From assembly GCA_019235885.1 (NCBI GenBank), contig JAFAKB010000011.1, positions 1 through 64,000 on the forward strand: a stretch of DNA of 64,000 nucleotides, given 5' to 3'. Below are positions 41,023 to 50,042 of this stretch, one piece after another. The translations under genes and the position numbers were made by a program. Each line of letters begins with the position of its first letter. Positions within the stretch are counted from its first letter, which is position 1. The notes beneath the pieces are model-generated. The model saw nothing but the letters and a program-made list of their open reading frames with translations. It was not told the origin of the DNA and made no database searches. The stretch is from Candidatus Eremiobacterota bacterium. Lineage in GTDB: Bacteria > Vulcanimicrobiota > Vulcanimicrobiia > Vulcanimicrobiales > Vulcanimicrobiaceae.

Positions 41023-42623
41023 GCCGGCACCTCGCGGGCGAGATCGCGCGCGCCGAACGGCTCGAACGCCAGCCCGGGATTCCACTGCTGCGCCAAGTTG
41101 ATGCTCCACTCGCTCTCGAACAGCGCGAGCGCGTTGCCGTCCCAGTCCTCGACGAGCCGCGCGGAGGAGCCGAGCGTCGCCGCGCCGGGGTTCTCCCCGC
41201 GCACGCGCCGCGCCGTCGAATAGGGCAATGTTTGGAAGACCGTCTTCACGTTGTACTCCGACTCCAAGCGGTACTTCACGACCTCGAACTGGAGCGCGCC
41301 CACCGCGGCGAGGATCGGCTCGATCCGGGTCTGTCCGTAGGGATAGAAGACCTGGATCGCTCCCTCCTCGCGAAGCTGCGCGATCCCTTTCTGAAACGAC
41401 TTGTAGGTCGCCGTGTCGGTACTCCGCACCAGCGCGAAATGTTCCGGCTCGAAGGCCGGGATCGGCTCGAAGCGCACCCCGTCCGATTCCGCGAGCGTGT
41501 CGCCGATCGCGAAGACGCCCGGGTTCGCCAGCCCGACCACGTCGCCGGCGAACGCTACTTCGACCGACTCGCGCTCGGAGGCGAACAGCTTCATCGCGCG
41601 CGTCAGCCGCACGTCCTTTCCGGTCCGCACGTTGCGCACCGTCATGTCGCGCTCGAACTTTCCGCTGCACACGCGCACGAACGCGATCCGGTCGCGGTGC
41701 CGCGGGTCCATGTTGGCTTGAATCTTGAACACGAACCCGCTGAAGCGCTCGTCGGTCGGCTCGACGAGGTGCTTCTCCGCATCGACGCGCGGCGCCGGCG
41801 GCGGCCCCATCCGCACGAACGCGTCCAGGAACAGCTCGACGCCGAAGTTCGTCACCGCGCTGCCGAAGAACACCGGCGAGACGTCGCCGCGGAGCATCGC
41901 CGCGCGGTCGAACTCCGCGCCCGCCCCTTCGAGCAGCTCCAACTGGTCGAGGAACTCGCGATAGGTGCGCTCGTCGACCAGCGCGGCGATCGCCGGATCG
42001 GTCGGCGAGCTCGTGCGCACCGGCGCGCGCTTCGCGCCGTGCTGCGTGCGCTCGAAGGTATGCACCTCGCCCGAGCTGCGGTCGTAGACGCCGCGGAAGG
42101 TCTCGCCGTTGCCGAGCGGCCAGTTCATCGGGTACGCGCCGATGCCGAGCACGTTCTCCAGCTCGTCCAGCAGCTCCAGCGGATCGCGCGACGGCCGGTC
42201 CATCTTGTTGATGAACGTGAAGAGCGGGATGCGGCGCGCGCGGCAGATCGCGAACAGCTTCTTCGTCTGCGGCTCGACGCCGCGCGCCGCGTCGATCAGC
42301 ATCACCGCGGCGTCGGCGGCGAGCAGCGTGCGGTACGTGTCCTCGCCGAAGTCTTGGTGGCCCGGCGTGTCGAGCAGGTTCATCGTGTGCCCGTCGTACG
42401 GGAACTGCAGCACCGTCGAGGTGATCGAGATCCCGCGCTCGCGCTCCAGCTCCATCCAGTCCGAGGTCGCCGCGCGCGCGCGCCGGCGCGCCGCCACCTG
42501 CCCCGCCGTAACGATCGCCCCGCCGTAGAGGAGAAGCTTCTCGGTGAGGGTCGTCTTGCCGGCGTCGGGGTGCGAGATGATCGCGAACGTGCGCCGCTTG
42601 GCGACTTCCTCCCGGATCTCCAT
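41019..42623 (-). CDS. prfC: Peptide chain release factor 3
   Basis: A 534-residue translational GTPase. G1 is SHPDAGKTTLTEKLL, switch I/II contain GISITSTVLQF and LLDTPGHQDFGEDTY, and G4 is FINKMDRPSRDP. C-terminal RF3-specific segments include FVFKIQANMDPRHRDRIAF and IQVFYPYG. Length matches E. coli RF3 (529 residues). It recycles RF1/RF2 after termination. The ATG at 42623 is right for the conserved EEVAKRRTFAIISHPD start. It is followed with overlap by a membrane protein and a PLP enzyme gene. Confidence 0.96.
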   Translation of the reverse strand: MEIREEVAKRRTFAIISHPDAGKTTLTEKLLLYGGAIVTAGQVAARRRARAATSDWMELERERGISITSTVLQFPYDGHTMNLLDTPGHQDFGEDTYRTLLAADAAVMLIDAARGVEPQTKKLFAICRARRIPLFTFINKMDRPSRDPLELLDELENVLGIGAYPMNWPLGNGETFRGVYDRSSGEVHTFERTQHGAKRAPVRTSSPTDPAIAALVDERTYREFLDQLELLEGAGAEFDRAAMLRGDVSPVFFGSAVTNFGVELFLDAFVRMGPPPAPRVDAEKHLVEPTDERFSGFVFKIQANMDPRHRDRIAFVRVCSGKFERDMTVRNVRTGKDVRLTRAMKLFASERESVEVAFAGDVVGLANPGVFAIGDTLAESDGVRFEPIPAFEPEHFALVRSTDTATYKSFQKGIAQLREEGAIQVFYPYGQTRIEPILAAVGALQFEVVKYRLESEYNVKTVFQTLPYSTARRVRGENPGAATLGSSARLVEDWDGNALALFESEWSINLAQQWNPGLAFEPFGARDLAREVPA

Positions 42624-42688
42624 CGAAACGCCCGTTCGACGCGGCCGCGGAGAACTATTGCATAGGAGGTCTTGCTCGCTCAAGGCCC

Positions 42689-43159
42689 TCAGTAGACGCG
42701 CACCTCCGTGCGGCCGTTGTGGCGGTACACGAGCGTGAGCCCTTCCGGGCCGTTGTAGAGCCGCGCGTCGGGCGGAACGCGCAAGCGGTCGCGGCCGCGA
42801 AAGACCCAGATGTCGTCCCGGCGCACGATCACGGTGCAGTTGCCGCGGCGCAGCGTCGTGCCGGGCGCGATGCGCAGCGCGTCCTGCGGCACGTCGGCGC
42901 GCAGCAGCACGGACGGGCCTTCTTTGGCGGACTGCTGCGTGAAGCAGGCCGGCAGCGCGCTCAAGACCCACGCCCCTTGCCCGACGAACGACGGCGGCGG
43001 CGTGACGACGAAGCCGGTGTTGCCGTTCCCCTGCCGGCTCGACGGCGCGCCGCGCGACGCCACGTGCAACTTCCAGTCTCCGGTCGCGACGCGGTGCCCG
43101 AGCACGACGCTGCCGAACGCGACCACGATCACCGTCGCGATCGCGTAGTAGCGCCACAT
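42689..43159 (-). CDS. Secreted or membrane-anchored protein, unknown
   Basis: A 156-residue protein with an N-terminal membrane anchor (MWRYYAIATVIVVAFGSVVL), a Gly/Ser/Asn-rich linker, then a beta-rich domain with two Cys (LPACFTQQ and RRGNCTVIV). It ends GLTLVYRHNGRTEVRVY. The Cys pair may form a disulfide in the periplasm. It lies 12 bp after the GH130 gene and 66 bp before prfC. I do not recognise the family. Alternating strand pattern and export signal support a real protein. Confidence 0.65.
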   Translation of the reverse strand: MWRYYAIATVIVVAFGSVVLGHRVATGDWKLHVASRGAPSSRQGNGNTGFVVTPPPSFVGQGAWVLSALPACFTQQSAKEGPSVLLRADVPQDALRIAPGTTLRRGNCTVIVRRDDIWVFRGRDRLRVPPDARLYNGPEGLTLVYRHNGRTEVRVY

Positions 43160-43170
43160 CGGACGCTCGG

Positions 43171-44250
43171 TTATCGCGCGCGCTCCTCGGACGGGGCGTT
43201 GAGCTGCAGCAGCGCGCGGCCGATGCGCGCGTCGGCCATCCCGTAGTAGAACTCGTAGAACCGCTCGCCGAGCGCCGCGATCGCGGTCGGGAAAACGACG
43301 TTGCTCACGATGCCGTGCGTCTCGGCGATCCCTTGAGGAACCATCTCCGGCTGCGGCGAGCGGTAGCGCACGACGTGCGGGCGCTCGGCGTCGTGCACGA
43401 CGAACCCCGCGCTGTACTGCATCACCCACTTGCCCTCGCCGGCCTCGTGCGCGTCGACGCCGTGGAAGATCGAGAACCAGCCTTCGTCGATCCGCACCGG
43501 CGGCGTTCCCGCGCCCGTTTTGATCCGGCACCACGGCAAGTCGGGGACCAGCACGATCGCGCTCTCGCGCGCGTCGAGCAGGTTCTTCACGTCGCGCAGC
43601 ACGGGCTCCAGCGGAATGTACGCGATGCGCACCGACTCGCGCTCCGGCGGCGGGAGCTCGAGCAGCGCCGGAACCGCAGCGCGGCCGTCGACCGTCGAAT
43701 CGTGCCGCATCGGCCGGTGATAGAGCGCGATCGAGCGCACGCCTTCCGGTGAGATCACGGGTTCCGGAAAGAAGGCGCCGTCCTTGTCGTGGCCTTGCCG
43801 CAGCCCTGCGGCGAACAGCACGAGACCGAGCCGCGTCCAGCGATAGCCGTCCTGCGAGAGCGCCACCGCGATCCGCGGCCCGTCGGGGCCGAACGCGGTG
43901 TACGCCATCACGTAGCGGTCGAGCACCGGGATGAAGGTGACGCGCGGATCTTCGCAGCCCATCCCGCCCGGCGCGCTGCGCACTTCGTACGGCGCTTCCG
44001 GCTGCAGCACGAAGCCGCACCGTTCGAAGTGAACGTCATCGCCGTTGCGCGTGCCGCGGCACAACTCGACGCGCGAGACGTTGCCCTCGGCAACGGCGCG
44101 CGGATAGAGCAGCTGCGTCCCGTCGCGCGCGGTCGCGCCGGCCGGGTTGAGCACGCCTTCGATCTCTTGCGGCGAGCCGTCGGGGCTGAGGGCGATCCCC
44201 TTGCGGGTGATCGTGCCGCCGAATCGCGTCAGCGGTTCGACCGTCGTCAT
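43171..44250 (-). CDS. GH130-family glycoside phosphorylase/hydrolase
   Basis: A 359-residue five-bladed beta-propeller enzyme. Family landmarks are GCEDPRVTFIP (with the catalytic-site Asp), YVMAYTAFGPDGPRIAVALS, the DEGWFSIFHGVDAHE region and NVVFPTAIAALGERFYEFYYGMADARIG near the end. GH130 enzymes phosphorolyse or hydrolyse beta-mannosidic links, for example in mannosyl-GlcNAc or mannobiose. The next gene is a secreted protein of unknown role, and no sugar transporter is adjacent. The substrate is therefore open. Stop and start overlap by 4 bp with the racemase gene. Confidence 0.85.
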   Translation of the reverse strand: MTTVEPLTRFGGTITRKGIALSPDGSPQEIEGVLNPAGATARDGTQLLYPRAVAEGNVSRVELCRGTRNGDDVHFERCGFVLQPEAPYEVRSAPGGMGCEDPRVTFIPVLDRYVMAYTAFGPDGPRIAVALSQDGYRWTRLGLVLFAAGLRQGHDKDGAFFPEPVISPEGVRSIALYHRPMRHDSTVDGRAAVPALLELPPPERESVRIAYIPLEPVLRDVKNLLDARESAIVLVPDLPWCRIKTGAGTPPVRIDEGWFSIFHGVDAHEAGEGKWVMQYSAGFVVHDAERPHVVRYRSPQPEMVPQGIAETHGIVSNVVFPTAIAALGERFYEFYYGMADARIGRALLQLNAPSEERAR

Positions 44251-45218
44251 CTACCAGCCAAACCTACCACCAGCGCGTGCGGCGTAATCCTCGCGCGCGC
44301 GGCCATCCGGTCCAGATCGAACGAGGCCCCGACCAAAAGCCGTGGGTCGACGCCGTCGTGCATGACGCGCGCGGTGTACTGCATCCCTACGGAGAGAATA
44401 TCGGCAGCTCCGGCCAGCGCCTGCGGAAAACCGTCACCGTAACCGCAACGTAACACGGCGACGCTGCGGTCCGCCGGCACCGGGACGTCGCCGTATCCGG
44501 CCCAGCCGGTTTCGCGCGGCCCGAACCGGCGCACGAGCGGCGCGACCACGCGCACGGCGCACTCCGTGTCGACCGAGCTACCGAGCCGCGACCCGAACAA
44601 GCCGATCCCCACCCGCAGCCGGTCGAACGCGAGCCCGCGGCGCGCCGCCGCGGTGCTGGCCGCGTCGACCGAGACGACGCGAACGCCGGCCGCCTCGAAC
44701 GCGCGCCGCGCCGCGAGGAACGCGTCCAGGATCGCCTGCGCGCGCGTCTCGGAGACCAGGTGGGTCCACAGCTCGACCGAGAGCCCCGTCCCCGCCAGCG
44801 CCGCCGCGAACGCCCCGGCGTCGGCGGCGCGGATCGCGCCCCAGCCGGCGGCGTCGAGGATGCCGACCCGCACCGTCAGCCCTCGGCGCGCCGCGGCCTC
44901 GGCCGCGGCTTCGGCCAGCGCCTCACGGCTCGAGACGTTCGGGATTCCGCCCAAGTCGAGCACGCGGCGCAGGCGGCCGGGCGGGGCGTCGGCGAGCAGG
45001 CGCACCGGTTTGTCCGTCGCGGGCCGCAGCGCGGCCAGCTCGTCGTCGTCACCGACGACGTAGGAGTCGACGACGGCGTCGAGCTCGCGCGCGAGCGTGC
45101 GCGCGCCCCAGCCGTAGCCGTCGTGTTTCACCACCGCGGCGACCGGCGCGCCGAGCGCGGCGAACGCCGCCGCGTTGGCGCGCAGCACCGCCCCGTCGAG
45201 CGACTTCTCCGGCCGCAC
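44247..45218 (-). CDS. Alanine-racemase-like PLP enzyme, divergent
   Basis: A 323-residue fold-type III PLP protein. Lys31 in AVVKHDGYGWGARTL is the cofactor lysine (usual form AVVKANAYGHG). FDRLRVGIGLFGSRL, GYGDGFPQALAGAADILSV and the C-terminal GMQYTARV follow the alanine racemase order. The usual Cys-Met-Asp segment before the C-terminus is changed to GMQYT, and overall length is short for Alr (usually 360-380). It may be a true alanine racemase or a racemase for another amino acid. The GTG at 45218 overlaps the TAG of the lipoprotein gene (TAGTG). Confidence 0.75.
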   Translation of the reverse strand: MRPEKSLDGAVLRANAAAFAALGAPVAAVVKHDGYGWGARTLARELDAVVDSYVVGDDDELAALRPATDKPVRLLADAPPGRLRRVLDLGGIPNVSSREALAEAAAEAAARRGLTVRVGILDAAGWGAIRAADAGAFAAALAGTGLSVELWTHLVSETRAQAILDAFLAARRAFEAAGVRVVSVDAASTAAARRGLAFDRLRVGIGLFGSRLGSSVDTECAVRVVAPLVRRFGPRETGWAGYGDVPVPADRSVAVLRCGYGDGFPQALAGAADILSVGMQYTARVMHDGVDPRLLVGASFDLDRMAARARITPHALVVGLAGR

Positions 45219-45655
45219 TACTTGAGGGTCGTCGCCGCGATCGGCTCGCCCGAGGGCGAGACGACTTCGACCCGCGCCCCCGCCCGGTAGGCGATGTTGG
45301 GGACGAACCAGGCCGTGTAGGTCCGGTACTCCTTGGGCGCCGGCTCGCCGCCGTCGAGCGGCGCGCGCTCGAAGGCGACGATGCGAATGCGGTCGGTGTT
45401 CGGCCGGATCGACTCGATGATCTGGATCCAGCCCGTCTCTTTGTGCGGCCCCATCAGCAGCACGACGACGAACTCGTGCCGGAAGTCCGCTTGCAACGCG
45501 ATGCCGAGCGACTCGAGCGCTCGCCGGTCGCGAACGACGGCGACTTCGCGCGGTCCGACGACGGGAGTCGTCCCGGACCGGACCGTGTTGACCCGCACCT
45601 CGCGGCAGCCGGTGAGAAGCACGGCCGCGACCAGGGCGGCGAGGACGCGCCGCAT
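45218..45655 (-). CDS. Lipoprotein, PrcB-C-like domain possible
   Basis: A 145-residue lipoprotein. MRRVLAALVAAVLLTGC has a clear lipobox, giving lipidated Cys17. The mature part has REVAVVRDRRALESLG, then FVVVLLMGPHKETGWIQIIE and RIRIVAFERAP. That order of strands around a K-x-TGW turn resembles the C-terminal domain of PrcB-type protease inhibitors, but the match is not certain. Its TAG shares a G with the GTG of the racemase gene, so they are coupled. The 83-bp divergent gap to its right holds the promoters. Confidence 0.6.
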   Translation of the reverse strand: MRRVLAALVAAVLLTGCREVRVNTVRSGTTPVVGPREVAVVRDRRALESLGIALQADFRHEFVVVLLMGPHKETGWIQIIESIRPNTDRIRIVAFERAPLDGGEPAPKEYRTYTAWFVPNIAYRAGARVEVVSPSGEPIAATTLK

Positions 45656-45738
45656 CGGCGAGCGTCGTTCGACAGTTCGGACCGAGGATACCCCGCGGGT
45701 GCGACGGAATCGGGTATCCTTCACTCGGGAGTCCGTCC

Positions 45739-46458
45739 ATGCTGATGCTTCTGCCGATCGTCGTCGCGCTTGCCGCAACCGAGCCCGTCCCTGCCGCGAG
45801 CACCGCTCCGACCACCTCGTCCGCCCCCACGCCGCTGAAGGAGATCGGCCGCGTTCGCGCGCTGCCGGCCTGCGTGCCGATCGTCGCGCACGCGAACGGC
45901 GCGATCTCGCAAGCGCTCGACAACGACCGCACGCTGGCGATCATGACGAACAACTTGCACGCGACCGACTTCGACAAGCTGAACATGCTGCAGCGCCGCA
46001 ACGCGATCGAAGCGCTGATGAAGCAGGCCGAGGCGATGCGCGTCGCCTCTTCCGCCGGCGACGTCGAGGTGAAGAAGCTCCGCGAGTACGCGGTCAACTC
46101 GCCCGACCCGCAGCGCAAGGCCGAGCTCAAAGCGTTCGCCGACGCGCTCGGCGGCGCGCTCTACCGCCAGAAGAAAGCCGCGGTCGAGTTCATGCGCGAC
46201 GTCACCATCATGCGCGGGCGCGAGGAGGCGCAGGAAGCGCGCGACATCATGCACCGCGACAATCCGGTCCCGCCCTCGCTGATCGCGCAGCAGATGAACG
46301 AGACCGCCGCGAACGGCGGGCCGCTGCCGCAGCCGCCGGCGACCTACAACAAGCAGATGCGCCTGATCGGCGACACGCTGAACGAGCTCACGCAAGGAAT
46401 CTTGGTCGACGAAGGGATCGCCGCCGATCACAGCATCGCGGCGACGTCCGGCTGCTGA
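45739..46458 (+). CDS. Secreted helical protein, unknown
   Basis: A 239-residue exported protein. The signal peptide is MLMLLPIVVALAATEPVPAA. The mature part is almost wholly helical, with NMLQRRNAIEALMKQAEAMR and RKAELKAFADALGGALYRQK among the longest helices, and two isolated Cys (LPACVPIVAH and the C-terminal Cys). No family is recognised. It precedes ctaB by 4 bp on the same strand, so co-transcription with haem O synthesis is likely. It may act in the periplasm. Confidence 0.65.
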   Translation: MLMLLPIVVALAATEPVPAASTAPTTSSAPTPLKEIGRVRALPACVPIVAHANGAISQALDNDRTLAIMTNNLHATDFDKLNMLQRRNAIEALMKQAEAMRVASSAGDVEVKKLREYAVNSPDPQRKAELKAFADALGGALYRQKKAAVEFMRDVTIMRGREEAQEARDIMHRDNPVPPSLIAQQMNETAANGGPLPQPPATYNKQMRLIGDTLNELTQGILVDEGIAADHSIAATSGC

Positions 46459-46462
46459 CGGC

Positions 46463-47398
46463 ATGAGCTCGACGCTCTCGCGCGTCGACGGAGCGCAGAA
46501 TCCCGGGCCGGCGAGCGGCCCTTTCGCTACGTTGAACGACTATTACGAGCTGGCCAAGCCGCGCATCATCTACCTGCTGCTGGTGACGACCTTCGCCGCG
46601 ATGGCGATGGCCGCGCGCGGCGTCCCGCCGCTGCTGCTGACGCTCTGGACGCTGCTCGGCGGAGCGCTCTCGGCCGCCTCGGCCGGCGCGATCAACTGCG
46701 TGTGGGACCGCGACATCGACCGCTTGATGACGCGCACGAAAGGGCGCCCGGTCGCGCGCGGCGCGATCTCGCCGCGTGACGCGCTGATCTTCGCGGCGCT
46801 CGCGCAAATCGCCGGCTTCGCGCTCTTGTACGTGCTGGTCAATCCGCTCGCGGCGTGGCTCTCGCTCGCCGGCAACGCCTACTACGTGGTGATCTACACG
46901 ATGTGGCTTAAGCGGGTGACGCCGCTGAACATCGTGATCGGCGGCGCGGCCGGCGCGGTTCCGCCGCTGGTCGGCTGGGCGGCCGTCACGGGACACCTCG
47001 GCTCGCCCGCGTTCGCGCTGTTCGCGCTGATCTTCTTGTGGACGCCGCCGCACTTCTGGGCGCTCTCGCTGATGACCAACGTCGACTACGACAAAGCCGG
47101 AATCCCGATGCTTCCGAACGTCAAAGGCATTCCGCGCACGAAGCGTGAGATCATGATCTACTCGCTGGTGCTGGTCGGCGTCTCGCTCGCGTTCTTTCCG
47201 CTGCACGTGCTGGGCCCGTGCTACGGCGGCTGCGCGGCGGTCCTCGGCGCGGTGTTCCTGTGGGATGCGTGGAAGATCCACGGCGACCCGACGAAGCGCG
47301 GTGCGCGCGTGCTGTTCAAGTACTCGCTGCTGTACCTGGCGCTGATGTGCGCGGCGATGGTGCTCGACCGCGTCGTCCGCTTGCCGCACATCCTCTGA
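46463..47398 (+). CDS. ctaB: Haem O synthase (protohaem IX farnesyltransferase)
   Basis: A 311-residue UbiA-superfamily membrane enzyme. DYYELAKPRIIYLLLVTTF is the N-terminal signature. The prenyl diphosphate/Mg site is NCVWDRDIDRLMTRTKGRPV (N/DxxxD), and LFLIFLWTPPHFWALSLM-type sequence and YDKAGIPMLPNVKG follow. It farnesylates haem B to haem O for haem-copper oxidases, in the inner membrane. Cytochrome oxidase genes are not in this window; the CusF-Sco gene at 54971 would serve the same enzyme. An MFS transporter gene follows 14 bp later. Confidence 0.95.
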   Translation: MSSTLSRVDGAQNPGPASGPFATLNDYYELAKPRIIYLLLVTTFAAMAMAARGVPPLLLTLWTLLGGALSAASAGAINCVWDRDIDRLMTRTKGRPVARGAISPRDALIFAALAQIAGFALLYVLVNPLAAWLSLAGNAYYVVIYTMWLKRVTPLNIVIGGAAGAVPPLVGWAAVTGHLGSPAFALFALIFLWTPPHFWALSLMTNVDYDKAGIPMLPNVKGIPRTKREIMIYSLVLVGVSLAFFPLHVLGPCYGGCAAVLGAVFLWDAWKIHGDPTKRGARVLFKYSLLYLALMCAAMVLDRVVRLPHIL

Positions 47399-47412
47399 CG
47401 CCAGGCGCAAAG

Positions 47413-48822
47413 GTGGCCGCCGGCGCCGACACGACGGTAGCCGGCCACCGGCTCGACCGCGGGACGTTCCCGCTGCTGCTCACGCTCGGGCTCGGCGTGT
47501 TCGCCGGCGCGCTGGATCTCGGCGTGCTCTCGCCGGCGCTGCCGGCGCTCGGCGCGGCGTTCGGCGTCGGTCCGCGCAATCTCGCGTGGGTCTTCACTCT
47601 GTACCTGCTTGCCAACGTGGTGTCGATTCCCATCGCGACGAAGCTGGCCGATCGCTACGGCCGGCGCCCGATCTACATCGGATGCGTTGCCGTGTTCGCA
47701 TGCGGCAGCGTTCTCGCGATCGCTGCGCCGTCGTTCGCGGTGTTTCTCGCAGCGCGGGCGATTCAAGCCGCGGGAGCAGGTGGAATCTTTCCCGTCGCGA
47801 CGGCCGCGATCGCCGACCGCGTCCCGCCGGACCGCCGCGGTGCGGCGCTCGGGCTCGTGGCGGCGACATGGGGGCTGGCAGCCGTGCTCGGGCCGGTGAT
47901 CGGCGGTCTGATCACCCACTTCATCTCGTGGCGCTGGGTCTTCGCGCTGAACGTGCCGCTCGCAGCCGTCGTGGTGGTACTGGCGCGCACGCACGTCCCG
48001 GCGAACCCGGCGAAAGCGCGCGGCCCGCTCGACGTCGCCGGGATCGCGACCCTTGCGCTCGGCCTGCTCGCGCTGATGGGTTTGTTGACGCGGTTGTACG
48101 CGTTCTCCGGGACGGTCGATCCCGCGCTGGCGTGGACGATGGTCGCGGTGGGTGGGATCGCCTTCGCGGCGTTCGCGCTCGTCGAACGCCGCGCCGCGCA
48201 GCCGGTGATTCCGCCGGCGTTCTTTCGCGACCGCCAGCTCGTCGTCACCTACGCGCTCGAGGTGCTGATCGGCGCGCTCGAAGGTTCGCTCTTCTTCATC
48301 CCGGCGGCGCTCGTCGCCGCGCAACATCTCTCGTACGCCGCAGCCGGCGGCGTCGCGGCGCTCGGCGCGTGCTGCTTCGTCGGCGTGATCCCGCTCTCGG
48401 GCAGCGCGCTCGACCGCGTCGGCAGCCGCGTCGTCCTGATGTCCGGAACGGCGCTCACCGCCGCCGGGCTCGCGATCTTCGCCTTCGGGTTCGGCAACAT
48501 ATGGACCGCGCTGCTGGCGATGATCGTGGCCGGCGCAGGATTCGGCGCGCTGCTCGGCGCGCCGACGCGCTACATCGTCACCAGCCACGTCGCGCCCGAG
48601 CAGCGCGCGAGCGCCGTCGGGCTGCTCTCCGTGTTCTTGATCATCGGACAGATCGTCGGCGGTTCGCTCGGCGGCGGCGTCGCCGGCTCACACGGCACCC
48701 TCGTCGCCGGCTATCGCATCGCGTACCTCGTCTTCGCGGGGATCGCCCTGGGCGCGCTGCTGCTCACCGCCGCGCTCTCATCGCACCGCGCCGAGCTGGC
48801 GCGGGCGCGCGCGCACCACTGA
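47413..48822 (+). CDS. MFS drug/solute efflux transporter (DHA2-like)
   Basis: A 469-residue protein of about 13-14 membrane helices. The MFS loop motif LADRYGRRPIYIG lies between helices 2 and 3, and RAIQAAGAGGIFPVATAAIAD and LGLVAATWGLAAVLGPVIGG give the family's helix 4-5 region, including a motif-C-like Gly/Pro run typical of drug antiporters. It exports unknown compounds with proton exchange. The GTG at 47413 lies 14 bp after ctaB. Its C-terminus is basic (RARAHH). Confidence 0.88.
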   Translation: MAAGADTTVAGHRLDRGTFPLLLTLGLGVFAGALDLGVLSPALPALGAAFGVGPRNLAWVFTLYLLANVVSIPIATKLADRYGRRPIYIGCVAVFACGSVLAIAAPSFAVFLAARAIQAAGAGGIFPVATAAIADRVPPDRRGAALGLVAATWGLAAVLGPVIGGLITHFISWRWVFALNVPLAAVVVVLARTHVPANPAKARGPLDVAGIATLALGLLALMGLLTRLYAFSGTVDPALAWTMVAVGGIAFAAFALVERRAAQPVIPPAFFRDRQLVVTYALEVLIGALEGSLFFIPAALVAAQHLSYAAAGGVAALGACCFVGVIPLSGSALDRVGSRVVLMSGTALTAAGLAIFAFGFGNIWTALLAMIVAGAGFGALLGAPTRYIVTSHVAPEQRASAVGLLSVFLIIGQIVGGSLGGGVAGSHGTLVAGYRIAYLVFAGIALGALLLTAALSSHRAELARARAHH

Positions 48823-48863
48823 GCCAGGGCGACGACTGCCGCTAGACGAAGGATCCGGGTCCT

Positions 48864-50039
48864 TTGCCGAGCCTCGTCGACGACGCGCCGCGGTGTCACG
48901 TCGCGGTCACGAAGGTCGCCAGCCGGTGCAACCTCAACTGCACCTATTGCTACGTGTACAACGCGGGCGACGAGACGTACGCGGCGCAGCCGCGTGTCAT
49001 GGCGCGCGCGACGGTCGATGCGCTCATCGAGCGCGCCGCCGAACACTGCGCCCGGCACGATCTGGAGTGGTTCGAGTTCGTCTTCCACGGCGGTGAGCCG
49101 CTGCTGGCGGGGCCGGAGTTCTTCACCTACTTCGCCGAGCGCGCCGCCGCACGTCTGCCGCCATCGACCGCGCCGCGGTTCAGCATGCAGACGAACGGCA
49201 CGCTGTTGACCGCGCCCTGGTGCGAGCTGCTCCGCGCGCTCGACGTGCGCCTCGGGATCAGCGTCGACGGCCCGCAAGCGATCAACGACCGGCAGCGCGT
49301 CGACCATCGCGGCAAAGGCTCGTACGAGCGCATTCGGCGCGGCTGGGAGCTGGCGCAAGCACACGGCCTCGATCCCGGGCTGCTCGCCGTCATCGACGTG
49401 CAGGCAGATCCGCTTGAAGTGTTCGCGCACGTGCTCGAGCTGAAACCGCGCAAAGCCGACTTTCTCTTGCCGCAGGCGAACCACGACAAGCCGCCGCCGC
49501 ACGCCGCGCCCGGGACGACACCGTACGCCGACTGGCTGTTGCAGGTCTTCGCCGTGTGGATCGACGACGCGACGCCGCCGGTGCGCATCCGGCTGTTCGA
49601 GCGGATCGTGCACGCCGTTCTCGGCCTGGCGAACGCGTCCGACGCGATGGGACCCGGCCGCAACGAAGTGCTGGTCGTAGAGACCGACGGCGGAATCGAG
49701 CCGGTCGACGTCCTGAAGATCTGCGGTCACGGAATCACGAAGACGCCGCTCAACGTCGCGCGCGACGAGCTCGACGACGCGTTCGCGATCCCGCTGCTGC
49801 AGCTGTACCACTTCAGCGGCCGGCGGCTGTGCGCGACGTGCAACGCCTGCCCGATTCGCGAGATCTGCGCGGGCGGCTACCTGCCGCACCGCTTCAGCAA
49901 AGCGAACGCGTTCGACAACCCGTCGGTCTACTGCGCCGACCTGCTGAAGCTCATCGCCGGAATCCAGAACTGGGTCGTCGCGCAGCTTCCGGCCGAGCTC
50001 ACCGCGCGGCTCGGGCTCGTCCCGCTCGCGCCGGCGTAA
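48864..50039 (+). CDS. Radical SAM/SPASM peptide maturase-like protein
   Basis: A 391-residue radical SAM protein. The SAM-binding cluster is Cys22, Cys26 and Cys29 in SRCNLNCTYCYVYN. FVFHGGEPLLAG, SMQTNGTLL and LGISVDGPQ are the usual core strands. The C-terminal SPASM domain has Cys287, 323, 326, 329, 335 and 357 (CATCNACPIREICAGGYLPH), enough for auxiliary Fe-S clusters. Relatives form Cys or C-C crosslinks in RiPPs or mature sulfatases. It converges on the MNIO RiPP operon with 3 bp between stops, and no sulfatase is nearby, so peptide modification is likely. Confidence 0.85.
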   Translation: MPSLVDDAPRCHVAVTKVASRCNLNCTYCYVYNAGDETYAAQPRVMARATVDALIERAAEHCARHDLEWFEFVFHGGEPLLAGPEFFTYFAERAAARLPPSTAPRFSMQTNGTLLTAPWCELLRALDVRLGISVDGPQAINDRQRVDHRGKGSYERIRRGWELAQAHGLDPGLLAVIDVQADPLEVFAHVLELKPRKADFLLPQANHDKPPPHAAPGTTPYADWLLQVFAVWIDDATPPVRIRLFERIVHAVLGLANASDAMGPGRNEVLVVETDGGIEPVDVLKICGHGITKTPLNVARDELDDAFAIPLLQLYHFSGRRLCATCNACPIREICAGGYLPHRFSKANAFDNPSVYCADLLKLIAGIQNWVVAQLPAELTARLGLVPLAPA

Positions 50040-50042
50040 GCC

